64,000 nucleotides of DNA from contig NZ_CP107853.1 of NCBI RefSeq assembly GCF_036013525.1, positions 6,820,001-6,884,000 of the forward strand. Reading direction: 5' to 3'. The notes below the pieces were generated by a model, which worked only from the letters and a program-made list of their open reading frames with translations, made no database searches and was not told the origin of the DNA. The translations under genes and the position numbers were made by a program. Below, one piece after another: positions 18,878-29,468 of the stretch (positions are counted from its first letter, which is position 1; every line of letters starts with the position of its first letter). Source of the DNA: Nonomuraea sp. NBC_00507 (GTDB lineage Bacteria > Actinomycetota > Actinomycetes > Streptosporangiales > Streptosporangiaceae).

Positions 18878-19915
18878 ATGACCACCATCGACGCCTCCAC
18901 CGACGCCTTCATTCACGCGCTGCCCAAGGTCGAGCTCCACGTCCACCTGGTCGGCTCGGCCTCCGTCGCCACCGTCCTGGAGCTGTCACGCCGCCACCCC
19001 GGGAGCGGCGTCCCCTCGACCGAGGAAGAACTGCGCCGCTTCTACACCTTCCGCGACTTCCCGCACTTCGCTCGGGTGTACCGGGCCGTCAACCAGTTGG
19101 TGCGCGAGCCGGAGGACGTGGCGACCCTGGTGCTGGGCCTGGCCCGCGACCTCGCGTCACAGGGCGCCCGCTACGCGGAGCTGCAGGTCACGCCGTACGC
19201 CCATCACATCGTCGGCATGCCCATGCGCGAGATCACCGAGGCCCTCGACCTCGCCGCCGCCCGCTCCCTGGCCGAGCACGGGGTGGAAATGGCGTACATC
19301 TTCGATATTCCCGGCGAGTTCGGCGAGGAGGCCGCAAAGATCACCCTGGACCACGCGCTCCAGGAACCTCCCACCGCGCTGGTAGGTTTCGGCATCGGCG
19401 GTATTGAGCAAGAACGCCTGAAATATCGCGACGCCTTCCGTTCCGCGTTCTCCGCCGCCCGCGCCGCCGGCCTGCACAGCGTCCCGCACGGCGGCGAGAT
19501 GACCGGCCCCGAGACGATCTGGGAAGTCATCGAGGGCTACGGCGCGGAGCGCATCGGCCACGGCATCAACTGTCTCGCCGACACCCGCCTGGTCGCCTAC
19601 CTGCGCGACACCCAGCTCCCCCTGGACGTCTGCCCCACCTCCAACGTCTGCACGGGCCAGATCGCCGCCATCGAGGACCATCCGCTGCCCCGGATGCTGG
19701 AGGAGGGCCTGTACGTCACGCTCAACAGCGATGACCCGCCCATGTTCGCCACCACGCTGGCCGAGGAGTATCGCGTGGCCGCGAAGGTCTTCGGGCTCGG
19801 CACGGCGGAGCTGGCCCAGCTGGCCAAGAACGGCGTCCAGGCCTCGTACCTGGCCGGAGAACGCAAGGATGCCTTGCTGAAGGAGATCGACGACCTCGCG
19901 TCCGCGTCCAGCTGA
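18878..19915 (+). CDS. Adenosine deaminase
   Basis: Converts adenosine (or a related purine) to inosine in the salvage pathway. The 345-residue protein keeps the zinc and catalytic landmarks: KVELHVHLVGS (HxH) near residue 17, HGGEM with the zinc-binding His, RIGHGINCL, and LNSDDPPMF with the catalytic Asp pair. Related deaminases (adenine, aminofutalosine) share these motifs, so the exact substrate is inferred. The ATG at 18878 has AAGG 9 nt upstream. A short inverted repeat (CGACC-TAA-GGTCG) lies over the ribosome site. Confidence 0.88.
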   Translation: MTTIDASTDAFIHALPKVELHVHLVGSASVATVLELSRRHPGSGVPSTEEELRRFYTFRDFPHFARVYRAVNQLVREPEDVATLVLGLARDLASQGARYAELQVTPYAHHIVGMPMREITEALDLAAARSLAEHGVEMAYIFDIPGEFGEEAAKITLDHALQEPPTALVGFGIGGIEQERLKYRDAFRSAFSAARAAGLHSVPHGGEMTGPETIWEVIEGYGAERIGHGINCLADTRLVAYLRDTQLPLDVCPTSNVCTGQIAAIEDHPLPRMLEEGLYVTLNSDDPPMFATTLAEEYRVAAKVFGLGTAELAQLAKNGVQASYLAGERKDALLKEIDDLASASS

Positions 19916-19926
19916 GGAAAACAGGC

Positions 19927-19977
19927 GGGCGGCGGTCCGCCGAGATGCTCACGTGCACGCTCGGCGGCCCGCCGCCC
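19927..19977. terminator. Bidirectional terminator between ada and pgl
   Basis: An 18-bp stem with one mismatch (arms GGGCGGCGGTCCGCCGAG and its near-complement) and a 15-nt loop lies between the convergent stops of the deaminase and pgl. Confidence 0.85.
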
Positions 19978-19993
19978 GGCTGAGGTCAGACGA

Positions 19994-20788
19994 TCAGGGC
20001 GACGACAGTCGCCCCAGCTCCGGCGGGATCTTCCCCGCCGCCGCCCGGTCCAGCAGGAACAACGTCCGCCCGCGCCCGCGAGCGCCGGCCGCCGGCACCT
20101 GGACGGGGCCCGAGTGAGACAGAGCCAGGCGGACGGCCCCGGACTTCTCCTCGCCGGCCGCCACCACCCACACTTCCCGCGCCGCCTGGATGGCGGGCAG
20201 CGTCAGTGAGATGCGGGTGGGCGGCGGCTTGGGGGAGCCGTGGACGGCCACCACCGGGCGGGTGTCGTACAGGGCCGGCATGCCGGGGAACAGCGAGGCC
20301 ACGTGCGCGTCCGGGCCCATCCCGAGCAGCATCACATCGAAGTTCGGCACCGGGCCGTGGTCCTCGGGACGGGCGGCGGCCCCCAGCTCGGCGGCGTAGG
20401 CGTTGGCGGATTCCTCGGCCGTCATGCCCGAGTCGGGGCCGCGCATGACGTGGACCCGCTCCGGATCCACGTCCACGTGGTCCAGCAGGGCCTCGCGGGC
20501 CCCGGTCTCGTTGCGTTCCTTGTCCCCGGAGGGCACGAAACGTTCGTCGCCCCACCAGATGTCCAGACGCCGCCAGTCGATGGCGTCACGGGCGGGCGTG
20601 GCGGCGATGGCCGCCAGCGTGGCGATGCCGACCGTGCCGCCGGTCAGCACGATCGAGGCCGAGCCCTTGGCCGACTGCGCGTCGACCAGACGGGTGATGA
20701 TCCGTGCGGCCACCGCCTTGGCCAGGACGTCGGCGTTGCGGTGGACGACGACGGTGGGGACGCTCACAGACATTACTTTCTCAGCCAC
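19994..20788 (-). CDS. pgl: 6-phosphogluconolactonase
   Basis: Hydrolyses 6-phosphogluconolactone to 6-phosphogluconate, the second step of the oxidative pentose-phosphate route. The glucosamine-6-phosphate-isomerase-like fold shows in SIVLTGGTVGIATLAAI, DIWWGDERFVPSGDKERN, DVMLLGMGPDAHVASLFPG and PTRISLTLPAI. The GTG at 20788 gives 264 residues and lies 11 nt after opcA; the ATG at 20773 (MSVSVPTVVVHR) is nearer the usual family start, and neither has a strong ribosome site. Last gene of the tkt-tal-pgi-zwf-opcA-pgl block. Confidence 0.95.
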   Translation of the reverse strand: MAEKVMSVSVPTVVVHRNADVLAKAVAARIITRLVDAQSAKGSASIVLTGGTVGIATLAAIAATPARDAIDWRRLDIWWGDERFVPSGDKERNETGAREALLDHVDVDPERVHVMRGPDSGMTAEESANAYAAELGAAARPEDHGPVPNFDVMLLGMGPDAHVASLFPGMPALYDTRPVVAVHGSPKPPPTRISLTLPAIQAAREVWVVAAGEEKSGAVRLALSHSGPVQVPAAGARGRGRTLFLLDRAAAGKIPPELGRLSSP

Positions 20789-20799
20789 GGTCTCTCAGG

Positions 20800-21714
20800 T
20801 CACCCCTTGAAGGTCTGGGCGAACCGCTTGACCGCCGCCTCGTAGATCTCGTCGCTGTCGAGCCTGCGCATTTCCTCGGCCATCAGCTCCGAGGTGTGCC
20901 GCCTGGCCAGGGCCACGTTCCGGTCCGGCTGACCGGGCCGCGACAGCGTGGCCAGCCGCGCGTCGGTCCTGACCACGGCCAGCTCGCCCGCGTCCAGCTG
21001 CAGGCGTACGGCGGTGAGGCCGGGGCCGGGCGAGTCGGCGACCTCGATGGGCGCACCGAGCCGCTCCGACAGCCAGGCGGCCAGCAGCGGCGCGCTCGGA
21101 TTGCCCGTGGAGGCCTCCACCACGCCGTCGCGTACCTGGCCCACCGGCTGGTCGAACGCGGCGGCCAGCAGGCTGCGCCACGGCGTCAGGCGCGCCCAGG
21201 CCAGGTCGGTGTCGCCGCGGGCATAGCCCTTGGCCCTGGTCACCAGCGACCTGACGCCGCCGTCGGACATGCCCCTGGCGTCGGTGATGCGCCGCTGGGC
21301 CAGGGCGCCGATCGCGTCCTTGGAGGGCACGTCCGGGGCCATGCCCGGCCACCACACCACGACCGGCGTGTCGGGCAGCAGCAGCGGGCTGACCACCGAG
21401 TCGGCGTGCTGGGTGAGCTCGCCGTACAGGCGCAGCACCACCACCTCGCCCGGCGTGGACTCGCCGATGCGCAGCTCGGCGTCGAGCCTGATGGGCTCCT
21501 CGACCTCACGGTTGATCACCACGATGATGCGCGACGGGTGCTCCCGGGCCGCCTCGGCGGCGGCGCGGAGCGCGTCGTACTGGTGGCGCTCCTCGCAGAC
21601 CACCACGAGCGTCAGCACCATGCCGATGGCGGGCGCGCCCATCTGATGGCGCAGGTGCATGAACTGCGCCGAGATCTTCCCCGCCGTCGTGTCCGACAGC
21701 ATGAAAGTTGTCAC
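20800..21714 (-). CDS. opcA: Glucose-6-phosphate dehydrogenase assembly protein OpcA
   Basis: OpcA is needed for full activity and correct assembly of glucose-6-phosphate dehydrogenase in actinobacteria and cyanobacteria. The 304-residue product has the family pattern: VLTLVVVCEERHQYDALRAAAEAAREHP in the N-terminal half, PVVVWWPGMAPDVPSKD in the middle, and LARRHTSELMAEEMRRLDSDEIYE at the end. I chose the GTG at 21714, which shares its first base with the zwf stop (TAGTG) and has GGAGGAG 6 nt upstream, over a GTG 15 nt further out that lacks a good ribosome site. Translation is therefore coupled to zwf, its partner. Confidence 0.95.
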   Translation of the reverse strand: MTTFMLSDTTAGKISAQFMHLRHQMGAPAIGMVLTLVVVCEERHQYDALRAAAEAAREHPSRIIVVINREVEEPIRLDAELRIGESTPGEVVVLRLYGELTQHADSVVSPLLLPDTPVVVWWPGMAPDVPSKDAIGALAQRRITDARGMSDGGVRSLVTRAKGYARGDTDLAWARLTPWRSLLAAAFDQPVGQVRDGVVEASTGNPSAPLLAAWLSERLGAPIEVADSPGPGLTAVRLQLDAGELAVVRTDARLATLSRPGQPDRNVALARRHTSELMAEEMRRLDSDEIYEAAVKRFAQTFKG

Positions 21715-23315
21715 TAAAGTCTCCTCCACACGCGGCCGTCACGCGCCATCATCGCGTCCGCCGACGGCGGCCCCCACGAGCCCGATTCGTAGGGCTCGGG
21801 CTGGCCCTGAGTGGCCCAGAACTCCTCGATCGGGTCGAGGATCTTCCACGACAGCTCCACCTCCCGCTGGTGCGGGAACAGCGGCGGGTCGCCGATCATC
21901 ACGTCGAGCAGCAGCCGCTCGTACGCCTCGGGCGACGACTCCAGGAACGACTCGCCGTAGGCGAAGTCCATGGAGACGTCGCGCACTTCCATGGCCGTCC
22001 CCGGCACCTTCGAGCCGAAGCGCACCGTGATGCCCTCGTCCGGCTGGACGCGCACCACGAGCGCGTTCTGCCCGAGGATCTCGGTGTCGTCCTTGCTGAA
22101 GGGCAGGTGGGGCGCGCGCTGGAACACCACCGCGACCTCCGTCACCCGGCGGCCCAGGCGCTTGCCGGTGCGCAGGTAGAACGGCACGCCCGCCCACCGC
22201 CGGTTGGCGATCTCCAGCTTGATGGCGGCGTACGTCTCGGTGGTCGACGCGCGCGAGATACCCTCCTCCTGCAGGTAGCCGACGACCTTCTCGCCGCCCT
22301 GCCAGCCTGCCGAGTATTGTCCGCGCGCCGTGTTGAGCCCCAGGTTGGAGGGCAGGCGCACGGCCTTGAGCACCTTCTCCTTCTCCCGTCGCAGCGCCTG
22401 GGCCTCGAACGAGGTCGGGTCCTCCATCGCCACCAGCGCGAGGAGCTGGAGCAGGTGGTTCTGGATCACGTCGCGGGCCGCGCCGATGCCGTCGTAGTAG
22501 CCGGCCCGCCCGCCGATGCCGATGTCCTCGGCCATCGTGATCTGCACGTGGTCGACGAAACTCCGGTTCCAGATCGGCTCGTAGAGGTTGTTGGCGAACC
22601 TCAGCGCCATGATGTTCTGGACGGTCTCCTTGCCCAGGTAGTGGTCGATCCGGAAGATCGAGCTCTCCGGGAAGGCCGACGTGGTGATCTCGTTGAGCTC
22701 GTGCGCCGACTGCAGGTTGTGCCCGAACGGCTTCTCGATGACCACGCGCCGCCACGACCCCTCGGGCGCGTCGGCCAGCCCGGTCCGCTTGAGCTGCTCC
22801 ACCACCAACGGGAAGAACTTCGGCGGCACCGACAGGTAAAAAGCGTAGTTTCCGCCGGTGCCGCGGGTCTGGTCGATCTCCGCCAACGCCATGGACAGCG
22901 CGTCGAACGCGCCATCGTCGGAGAACTCGCCCGGCACGAAGTGGATGCCCTCGAGCAGCTGCCTCCAGACCTCCTCACGGAACGGCGTCCTCGCGTGCGC
23001 CTTGACCGCGTCGTGCGTCAGCTGGGCGAAGTCCTGATCCTTCCAATCCCGCCGGGCGAACCCGACCAGCGAGAACCCCGGCGGCAGCAGCCCGCGGTTG
23101 CCGAGGTCATAGATCGCCGGCAGCAGCTTGCGCTTGGCCAGGTCACCGGTCACGCCGAACAACACCATCACGCAGGGGCCGGCCACTCTGGGCAGGCGCT
23201 TGTCACGCGGATCCCGTAGCGGGTTCGCGGCGACCACCTCCTCCGTGGTGGCGGTCCCCGCCACGGCCGCCGCTACGGTGGCGGCCTCCTCCGCGGGTGC
23301 TCCAGGGTCTGTCAT
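21714..23315 (-). CDS. zwf: Glucose-6-phosphate 1-dehydrogenase
   Basis: Oxidises glucose-6-phosphate to 6-phosphogluconolactone with NADP+. The coenzyme motif GVTGDLAKRKLLPAI begins near residue 54 and the substrate site RIDHYLGKE is intact. At 533 residues it has about 45 extra N-terminal residues (Ala/Thr/Glu-rich) before VMVLFGVTGDL; such extensions occur in actinobacterial Zwf. The ATG at 23315 has AGGAGG upstream and starts one base after the pgi stop. Upstream tal and pgi and downstream opcA and pgl make this a complete oxidative and non-oxidative block. Confidence 0.97.
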   Translation of the reverse strand: MTDPGAPAEEAATVAAAVAGTATTEEVVAANPLRDPRDKRLPRVAGPCVMVLFGVTGDLAKRKLLPAIYDLGNRGLLPPGFSLVGFARRDWKDQDFAQLTHDAVKAHARTPFREEVWRQLLEGIHFVPGEFSDDGAFDALSMALAEIDQTRGTGGNYAFYLSVPPKFFPLVVEQLKRTGLADAPEGSWRRVVIEKPFGHNLQSAHELNEITTSAFPESSIFRIDHYLGKETVQNIMALRFANNLYEPIWNRSFVDHVQITMAEDIGIGGRAGYYDGIGAARDVIQNHLLQLLALVAMEDPTSFEAQALRREKEKVLKAVRLPSNLGLNTARGQYSAGWQGGEKVVGYLQEEGISRASTTETYAAIKLEIANRRWAGVPFYLRTGKRLGRRVTEVAVVFQRAPHLPFSKDDTEILGQNALVVRVQPDEGITVRFGSKVPGTAMEVRDVSMDFAYGESFLESSPEAYERLLLDVMIGDPPLFPHQREVELSWKILDPIEEFWATQGQPEPYESGSWGPPSADAMMARDGRVWRRL

Positions 23316-23316
23316 C

Positions 23317-24969
23317 TCAAACCTCCTGTGCGGCTGCGAGCAGGTGCGCGACCCCTGCAGCGCGGTCGGTCAAATGCAGGCGTACGGCGGGCCGTCCGCG
23401 CGTTTCGAGGGCCTCCAGGTCGCCGAGCGCCTGGGCGAGCTGGAGACGGCCCAGCGTGTAAGGCTTGCCCGGGACCGCGACGTCCTCCGCCACCGCCCCG
23501 GTGATCTGCAGGAACACCCCGTTCTGGGGCCCGCCCTGGTGATATTGCCCGGTCGCGTGCACCGAGCGCGGCCCCCACCCGAACGTCACCGGCCTGTCGG
23601 TACGCAGCGCCAGCAACGCCCGCAGCGTGGCCGGGTCGGCCATCATCCAGGCGTCGGTCATCTGCTCGAAGTCGGCGCCGTCGGGCACCGGCGCGTCGAA
23701 GGCCGCCAACCGGTCCAGGTAGGCCGTCACCGCCAGGTAACCGTCGGCCGGAAGAGCGTGCAACAGCTCGATGAACACCCCGGGCAGGTCCTTGGCCGTC
23801 ACCGGGCCGTAGACCTCGACCGGGCCGTCCACCAGCGCGGGCGCGCCCGCGGGCAGCTCGGGCAGCGCCAGCAGGGCTTCGGTGTTGCCGGCGGGCTCGG
23901 CCTGGTCGGGCCGGTCTGCCGGGTCGACCTCCAGCAGGAGCGCGGCGACGGCGGCGGCGTACTGCCAGACCAGGAACTGCGCGCCCAGCGGTCCGTCCAC
24001 GCGCACGTCGCCGATGTCGGACTCGATGGCGACGACCAGCTCGTCGTGGGCACGGTTGGGGTCGGCGCCCACGACGGGCAGGATCCCTTTGCCGCGCTTG
24101 CCGGTGGACGCGGCGACGAGCCATTCGATCCAGTCGGGCAGCCCGGCGATGGCGGACAGCTGGTCCTCCAGCAGGAGCTTGTCCCGGCCGCTCAAGGCGG
24201 CGCCGCCGAGCACCGCCCCCAGGGCGAGCCCGGGGTTGCCGCTGTCCCGCGACAGCAGCGGCAGCACCTCCTCGGCGTCGTCGAGCAACCGCGCCACGTC
24301 AGCCCCGGCCAGCGCCGCGGCCACCAGCGCGGCCGTCGGCACGGCCGCGCCCCAGCCGCCCGCCGGCGACGCCGGACCCGGCCCGCCGGCCGGTGACGGT
24401 GTGTCGGGGGCGCTCGACGGCACCAGGCGGTAGCCGCGCTCCACGGCCCGCCGCTGCAGCGGCGAGCCGGGGACGGCGACGGCCACGATGCGCTGCGCGG
24501 CGTCGATGCCCGCCGCCGCGAACCGCTCCTCGTAGATCCGCAGGCAGCAGTCGGTCTCCACGGCCGGGCCCGCCACCACCATGACCGTGGACTCCAGGGG
24601 CTCGGCCAGCGCCCGCCGCACCTGTCCGGGGTCGGACGTGTCGAGCACGGTGAGCGGCACGTCGGCGGTGTCGCAGATGACCTCCGCCGCCAGCGCCGCG
24701 CCGTCCGTGGCGGCCAGCACCACGGTGGTCAGGCCGGCGGCCCGGGCCTGCTCGGCGAGCTCGCCCAGTTCGGGCAGCAGCTCGCGTGAGGCGTGGAACG
24801 GCAGCCCGTCCGCCCACGCCTCGGCGTCTCTGGGAGCTTCGCTCCCTTCGCGACCCCACAGCGTGGGGTCGCCGGCGGCGAGCCGCGCGGGCACGCCGTC
24901 GGCGACGAGACGCCCCGCGACGGAGGAGGCGGCCGAGGCCGCCCTCTCGTCGCGGTAGAGCACATCCAT
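23317..24969 (-). CDS. pgi: Glucose-6-phosphate isomerase
   Basis: Interconverts glucose-6-phosphate and fructose-6-phosphate. The 550-residue protein belongs to the actinobacterial branch found between tal and zwf and is divergent from the textbook enzyme. Features seen: an SIS-like sugar-isomerase region with TTVVLAATDGAALAAEVI (about 80-97), DSGNPGLALGAVLG, KGILPVVGADPNRAHDELVV, and the late QYHQGGPQNGVFLQIT. The ATG at 24969 overlaps the tal stop by one base (TGATG). Assignment rests on these motifs plus position. Confidence 0.88.
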   Translation of the reverse strand: MDVLYRDERAASAASSVAGRLVADGVPARLAAGDPTLWGREGSEAPRDAEAWADGLPFHASRELLPELGELAEQARAAGLTTVVLAATDGAALAAEVICDTADVPLTVLDTSDPGQVRRALAEPLESTVMVVAGPAVETDCCLRIYEERFAAAGIDAAQRIVAVAVPGSPLQRRAVERGYRLVPSSAPDTPSPAGGPGPASPAGGWGAAVPTAALVAAALAGADVARLLDDAEEVLPLLSRDSGNPGLALGAVLGGAALSGRDKLLLEDQLSAIAGLPDWIEWLVAASTGKRGKGILPVVGADPNRAHDELVVAIESDIGDVRVDGPLGAQFLVWQYAAAVAALLLEVDPADRPDQAEPAGNTEALLALPELPAGAPALVDGPVEVYGPVTAKDLPGVFIELLHALPADGYLAVTAYLDRLAAFDAPVPDGADFEQMTDAWMMADPATLRALLALRTDRPVTFGWGPRSVHATGQYHQGGPQNGVFLQITGAVAEDVAVPGKPYTLGRLQLAQALGDLEALETRGRPAVRLHLTDRAAGVAHLLAAAQEV

Positions 24970-26060
24970 CACGGAACCAGGTTCTTGGTGACGCTCTCGA
25001 GCAGCTCGTTCCAGGACGCCTCGAACTTCTGCACGCCCTCCTCCTCGAGCACCTTCACCACGTCGTCGTAGTCGACGCCGGCCTCCTTCAGGGCGGCCAT
25101 GGTGTTCCAGGCGTCCTCGTAGAACGGCCGGATGGTGTCACCGGTGATGTTGGCGTGGTCGGCGGTCGAGTCGAGCGTCTTCTCCGGCATCGTGTTGACG
25201 GTGCCGGGGGCGACGAGCTGGTCGACGTAGAGCGTGTCGGCGTATTCGGGGTTCTTCACGCCGGTCGAGGCCCACAGCGGGCGCTGCGGCCGGGCGCCGG
25301 CGGAGCGCAGCCGCTGCCACCGCTCGGTGTTCATGACGTCCTCGTACGCCGCGTACGCCAGCCGCGCGTTGGCCACGCCCGCCTTGCCCTTGAGCTCCGG
25401 CTTGCCGACCTTGTCCAGCCGCTTGTCGATCTCGGTGTCGACCCGGCTGACGAAGAACGAGGCCACCGACTCGATCGTGGCCAGGTTGAGCCCCTTGGCC
25501 TGCGCGGCCTCCAGGCCGGCGAGCCAGGCGTCCATGACCGCGCGGTAACGCTCCAGCGAGAAGATCAGCGTCACGTTGACGCTGATGCCCTCGGAGATCG
25601 CCTGCGTGATCGCCGGCAGGCCCTCCACGGTAGCCGGGATCTTGATGAACAGGTTGGGCCGGTCCACCATCCACCACAGCGCCCGCGCCTCGGCCACGGT
25701 CTTCTCGCTCTCGCGGGCCAGGCGCGGGTCCACCTCCAGCGACACGCGGCCGTCCACGCCGCCGGTGGCGTCGTAGACCGGGCGCAGCACGTCGCAAGCC
25801 CAGCGGATGTCATAGGCCGTGATCGCCCGCACGGCCTCGTCCACGTTGACGCCACGGATGGCCAGGTCGTGCAGCTGCACGTCGTAGGCGTCGCCCTTGC
25901 TGAGCGCGCCGGCGAAGATCGTCGGGTTGGAGGTGACCCCGACGACGTTCTTCTCCCTGATCAACTGCTCCAGGTTGCCGCTGCGCAGCCGCTCACGGCT
26001 GATGTCGTCGAGCCAGATGGCCACGCCCTGGCCGGACAGCTTGTTGAGGATCTCGCTCAT
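24969..26060 (-). CDS. tal: Transaldolase
   Basis: Transfers a dihydroxyacetone unit between sugar phosphates in the non-oxidative pentose-phosphate pathway. The Schiff-base lysine lies in [15 protein letters not shown] (Lys140), and the N-terminal [12 protein letters not shown] and late [23 protein letters not shown] are family hallmarks of the longer (363-residue) actinobacterial form. The ATG at 26060 is chosen because GAAGAAG lies just upstream and the product begins [12 protein letters not shown] like its relatives. It follows tkt by 7 nt and overlaps pgi by one base. Confidence 0.97.
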   Translation of the reverse strand: MSEILNKLSGQGVAIWLDDISRERLRSGNLEQLIREKNVVGVTSNPTIFAGALSKGDAYDVQLHDLAIRGVNVDEAVRAITAYDIRWACDVLRPVYDATGGVDGRVSLEVDPRLARESEKTVAEARALWWMVDRPNLFIKIPATVEGLPAITQAISEGISVNVTLIFSLERYRAVMDAWLAGLEAAQAKGLNLATIESVASFFVSRVDTEIDKRLDKVGKPELKGKAGVANARLAYAAYEDVMNTERWQRLRSAGARPQRPLWASTGVKNPEYADTLYVDQLVAPGTVNTMPEKTLDSTADHANITGDTIRPFYEDAWNTMAALKEAGVDYDDVVKVLEEEGVQKFEASWNELLESVTKNLVP

Positions 26061-26067
26061 GTCTTCT

Positions 26068-28176
26068 TCAGTTTCCCGTCGTCTCGCCTTTTTCCTGACC
26101 AAGCTTGGCCAGGCTCGCATGTGCCGCCGCCGCCACGCGCTCGGCCGTCAGCCCGAACTGCTCGTACACAGTCCTGTACGGAGCCGACGCACCGAAGTGT
26201 TCGAGGCCGACCACTTCGCCGCATTCGCCGACGAACTGGTGCCAGCCGAGCGCGATGCCCGCCTCGACCGCCACCCGAGCCCTGATCGACGACGGCAGAA
26301 CCGTCTGCCTATATGCGGAATCCTGCCCGTTGAACCACTCCACACACGGCATGGAGACCACTCGCGTGGGGATGCCCTGCTGCTCGAGCAGCTCGCGGCC
26401 CTCCACGGCCAGCTGCACCTCGCTGCCGGTGGCGATGATGATGACCCTGGGCTGGCCGTCGGACGCCTCGCGCAGCACGTAGCCGCCGCGGGCCACGCCG
26501 TCGGCGCTGGTGCCCTCGTACACCGGCAGGTTCTGCCGGGTCAGCGCGAGCGCGGCGGGCCGGTCCTTGTGCTCGAGCACGGCCTTCCACGCGTACGCGG
26601 TCTCGTTGGCGTCGGCCGGGCGGACCACGTCGAGGCCGGGGATCGCGCGCAGCGCCCACAGGTGCTCGATCGGCTGGTGGGTGGGGCCGTCCTCGCCCAG
26701 GCCGATGGAGTCGTGCGTCCACACGTAGGTGACCGGCAGCTTCATCAGCGCGGCCAGGCGCACCGCCGGGCGCATGTAGTCGGAGAAGACCAGGAACGTG
26801 CCGCCGTAGGGGCGGGTGCCGCCGTGCAGGGCGATGCCGTTGAGAATGGCGCCCATGGCGTGCTCGCGGATGCCGAAGTGCAGCGTGCGGCCGTAGCGGT
26901 TACCGGGGAACTCCTTGGTCTGGTATTCCTCCGGGATGAAGGACGGCTCGCCCTTCATCGTGGTGTTGTTGGACTCGGCCAGGTCGGCCGAGCCGCCCCA
27001 CAGCTCGGGCAGCACCGGCGCCAGCGCGCTCAGCACCTCGCCCGACGCCTTGCGGGTGGCCATCGACGCGTCCACCTCGAACGAGGGCAGCGCCTTGTAC
27101 CAGCCGTTCGGCAGCTGGCGGTGGGAGATGCGGTCGAGTTCCTCGGCGCGCTCGGCGTTGGCCAGCCGCCATTCGGCGTAGCCCTTCTCCCACTCGGCGT
27201 GCGTGGCGCGGCCGCGCTGGGCCACCTCGCGGGCGTGCGCGAGCACGTCGGCCGGCACGTCGAAGGTCTTGGCCGGGTCCATGCCGAGGACTTCCTTGGT
27301 GGCGGCCACCTCCGCCTCGCCCAGCGCCGAGCCGTGGATCTTGCCGGTGTTGCGCTTGTTGGGCGCCGGCCAGCCGATGATCGTGCGCAGCCGGATGAAC
27401 GACGGCCGGTCGGTCTCGGCCTTGGCCGCCTCCAGCGCGTCGTACAGGGCCTGCACGTCCTCGTGGTAGTTGTCGCCTGCGGTCCAGTCGACGCTCTCCG
27501 TGTGCCAGCCGTAGGCCTCGTAGCGCTTGACCACGTCCTCGGACTTGGCGATCAGCGTGTCGTCCTCGATGGAGATGTGGTTGTCGTCCCACACGACGAT
27601 GAGGTTGCCGAGCTTCTGGTGGCCGGCGAGGGAGCTGGCCTCGTGGCTGATGCCCTCCTCGATGTCGCCGTCGCTGACGAAGCACCAGATGTGGTGGTCG
27701 AACGGCGAGGCGCCGAGCTCGGCGTCGGGGTCGAACAGGCCGCGCTCGCGGCGGGCGGCCATCGCCATGCCGACCGCGTTGCCCAGGCCCTGGCCGAGCG
27801 GGCCGGTCGTGGTCTCGACGCCCGCGGTGTGGCCGTACTCGGGGTGGCCGGGGGTGAGGCTGTCCCACTGGCGCAGCCGCCTGAGGTCGTCGAGCGTCAG
27901 GCCGTAGCCGGAAAGATAGAGCTGGAGGTAGAGGGTCAGGCTGGTGTGGCCGCACGACAACACGAAACGGTCGCGCCCGATCCAGTTGGGATCGGTGGGG
28001 TCGTGGCGCATCACACGCTGAAACAGCAAGTATGCGGCGGGGGCCAGGCTCATGGCGGTGCCGGGATGACCCGAGCCCGCCTTCTCCACTGCGTCCATCG
28101 CCAGGGCTCGAATGACGTCGACCGCCTGCTTGTCCAGGTCGGTCCAGTCAAGGGCTGGCACGAGTTCGGTGCTCAA
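26068..28176 (-). CDS. tkt: Transketolase
   Basis: Thiamine-diphosphate enzyme moving two-carbon units between sugar phosphates. The 702-residue protein shows the N-terminal substrate His region [13 protein letters not shown], the cofactor motif [20 protein letters not shown], then the pyrimidine-domain glutamate region [14 protein letters not shown] and [15 protein letters not shown]. The start is TTG at 28176, supported by GGAGA 8 nt upstream; no other start fits. First gene of the minus-strand block tkt-tal-pgi-zwf-opcA-pgl, divergent from ctaB across 258 bp. Confidence 0.97.
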   Translation of the reverse strand: MSTELVPALDWTDLDKQAVDVIRALAMDAVEKAGSGHPGTAMSLAPAAYLLFQRVMRHDPTDPNWIGRDRFVLSCGHTSLTLYLQLYLSGYGLTLDDLRRLRQWDSLTPGHPEYGHTAGVETTTGPLGQGLGNAVGMAMAARRERGLFDPDAELGASPFDHHIWCFVSDGDIEEGISHEASSLAGHQKLGNLIVVWDDNHISIEDDTLIAKSEDVVKRYEAYGWHTESVDWTAGDNYHEDVQALYDALEAAKAETDRPSFIRLRTIIGWPAPNKRNTGKIHGSALGEAEVAATKEVLGMDPAKTFDVPADVLAHAREVAQRGRATHAEWEKGYAEWRLANAERAEELDRISHRQLPNGWYKALPSFEVDASMATRKASGEVLSALAPVLPELWGGSADLAESNNTTMKGEPSFIPEEYQTKEFPGNRYGRTLHFGIREHAMGAILNGIALHGGTRPYGGTFLVFSDYMRPAVRLAALMKLPVTYVWTHDSIGLGEDGPTHQPIEHLWALRAIPGLDVVRPADANETAYAWKAVLEHKDRPAALALTRQNLPVYEGTSADGVARGGYVLREASDGQPRVIIIATGSEVQLAVEGRELLEQQGIPTRVVSMPCVEWFNGQDSAYRQTVLPSSIRARVAVEAGIALGWHQFVGECGEVVGLEHFGASAPYRTVYEQFGLTAERVAAAAHASLAKLGQEKGETTGN

Positions 28177-28434
28177 GTGCTCGATCTCCGGAATCTAGTT
28201 GTCATTGGTCATGCCGGTTGGCTATCCCGCCCACACGGACCCTAACCGAGTGGACGTGGCGATCAATTCCATATCCACCCGCGCGTGTCCATGTATGGCG
28301 CAAGCCCCCCATTGGCCGGACCGGCCCACCCTGCGACTACAGTTTGTTGGGTTCGCAGAGGCGTCACCGGCGCCCACCCATGGATCCGCTCTTATCAGAG
28401 GTTACGCGTTGACTCCGCACAGGCTGGAAGCGCC

Positions 28435-29379
28435 TTGACGGTGCTGACCAACAGGCAGGCGACGGCGCCATCTCCGCAGGTGGAGGCGCCGCGCACGATC
28501 GGCACGATCGTGAAGGCCTACATCGCGCTCACCAAGCCGCGGATCATCGAGCTGCTGCTGATCACCACGCTGCCGGTGATGTTCCTCGCGGCGGGCGGCC
28601 TGCCGCCGCTGTGGACGTCCATCTCGGTCATGGTGTTCGGCACCCTGTCGGCGGGCAGCGCCAACGCGCTCAACTGCTATGTGGACCGCGACATCGACCA
28701 GAAGATGCGCCGCACCCGCCGCCGGCCGCTGGCCAGGCACCAGGTGTCGCCGCGCGGCGCGCTGATCTTCGGGATCGTGCTCGGCGTGCTGTCCCTGGTC
28801 GGGCTGTGGGTCACCACCAACTGGCTGGCGGCGCTGCTGTCCACCGCGGCGATCCTGTTCTACGTGCTGGTCTACTCGATGATCCTCAAGCGCCGCACGG
28901 CCCAGAACATCGTGTGGGGCGGCATCGCGGGCTGCATGCCGGTGATGATCGGCTGGGCGGGCATCACCGAGCGGCTGGACTGGGCGCCGCTGGTGCTGTT
29001 CGGGGTGGTGTTCTTCTGGACGCCGCCGCACACCTGGACGCTGGCCATGCGCTACAAGGAGGACTACGCGGCGGCCAAGGTGCCGATGTTGCCGGTCGTG
29101 GCCACCGAGCGGCGGGTCATCCTGGAGTCCATCGGCTACACGTGGGCGACCGTGCTGTGCTCGCTGCTGCTCTGGCCGGTGGCGGGGACCACGTTGTTCT
29201 ACCCGGTCGTGGCGGCCGTGCTGGGCGTGATGTGCCTGTGGGAGGTGCACCGCCTGCTGGCCCGGCTCAACGCCGGCAAGACCGGCGTCGAGCTGCGGCC
29301 CATGCGCTTCTTCCACTGGTCCAATGCCTACCTGGCGCTGCTCTTCCTCGCCGTCGCGATCGACCCGCTGCTGGCATGA
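28435..29379 (+). CDS. ctaB: Protoheme IX farnesyltransferase (heme O synthase)
   Basis: Adds a farnesyl group to protoheme IX to make heme O for cytochrome oxidase. A UbiA-type integral membrane prenyltransferase of about 314 residues with seven to nine membrane segments. The first Asp-rich substrate motif is [20 protein letters not shown], the second region [28 protein letters not shown]. The start is uncertain: TTG 28435 has GGAAG upstream, while GTG 28441 is two codons on; longer upstream reading frame lacks family similarity. It is divergent from tkt, the classical actinobacterial arrangement, and lies near ctaA. Confidence 0.95.
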   Translation: MTVLTNRQATAPSPQVEAPRTIGTIVKAYIALTKPRIIELLLITTLPVMFLAAGGLPPLWTSISVMVFGTLSAGSANALNCYVDRDIDQKMRRTRRRPLARHQVSPRGALIFGIVLGVLSLVGLWVTTNWLAALLSTAAILFYVLVYSMILKRRTAQNIVWGGIAGCMPVMIGWAGITERLDWAPLVLFGVVFFWTPPHTWTLAMRYKEDYAAAKVPMLPVVATERRVILESIGYTWATVLCSLLLWPVAGTTLFYPVVAAVLGVMCLWEVHRLLARLNAGKTGVELRPMRFFHWSNAYLALLFLAVAIDPLLA

Positions 29380-29468
29380 TCGCCGCCGCCGCCGCGGGTC
29401 CTTTCTGGACGGTGAGGACTGGCTATGCTGGCACGGCCACCGGCACTCTGATCCGTTAAAGTCACCCT

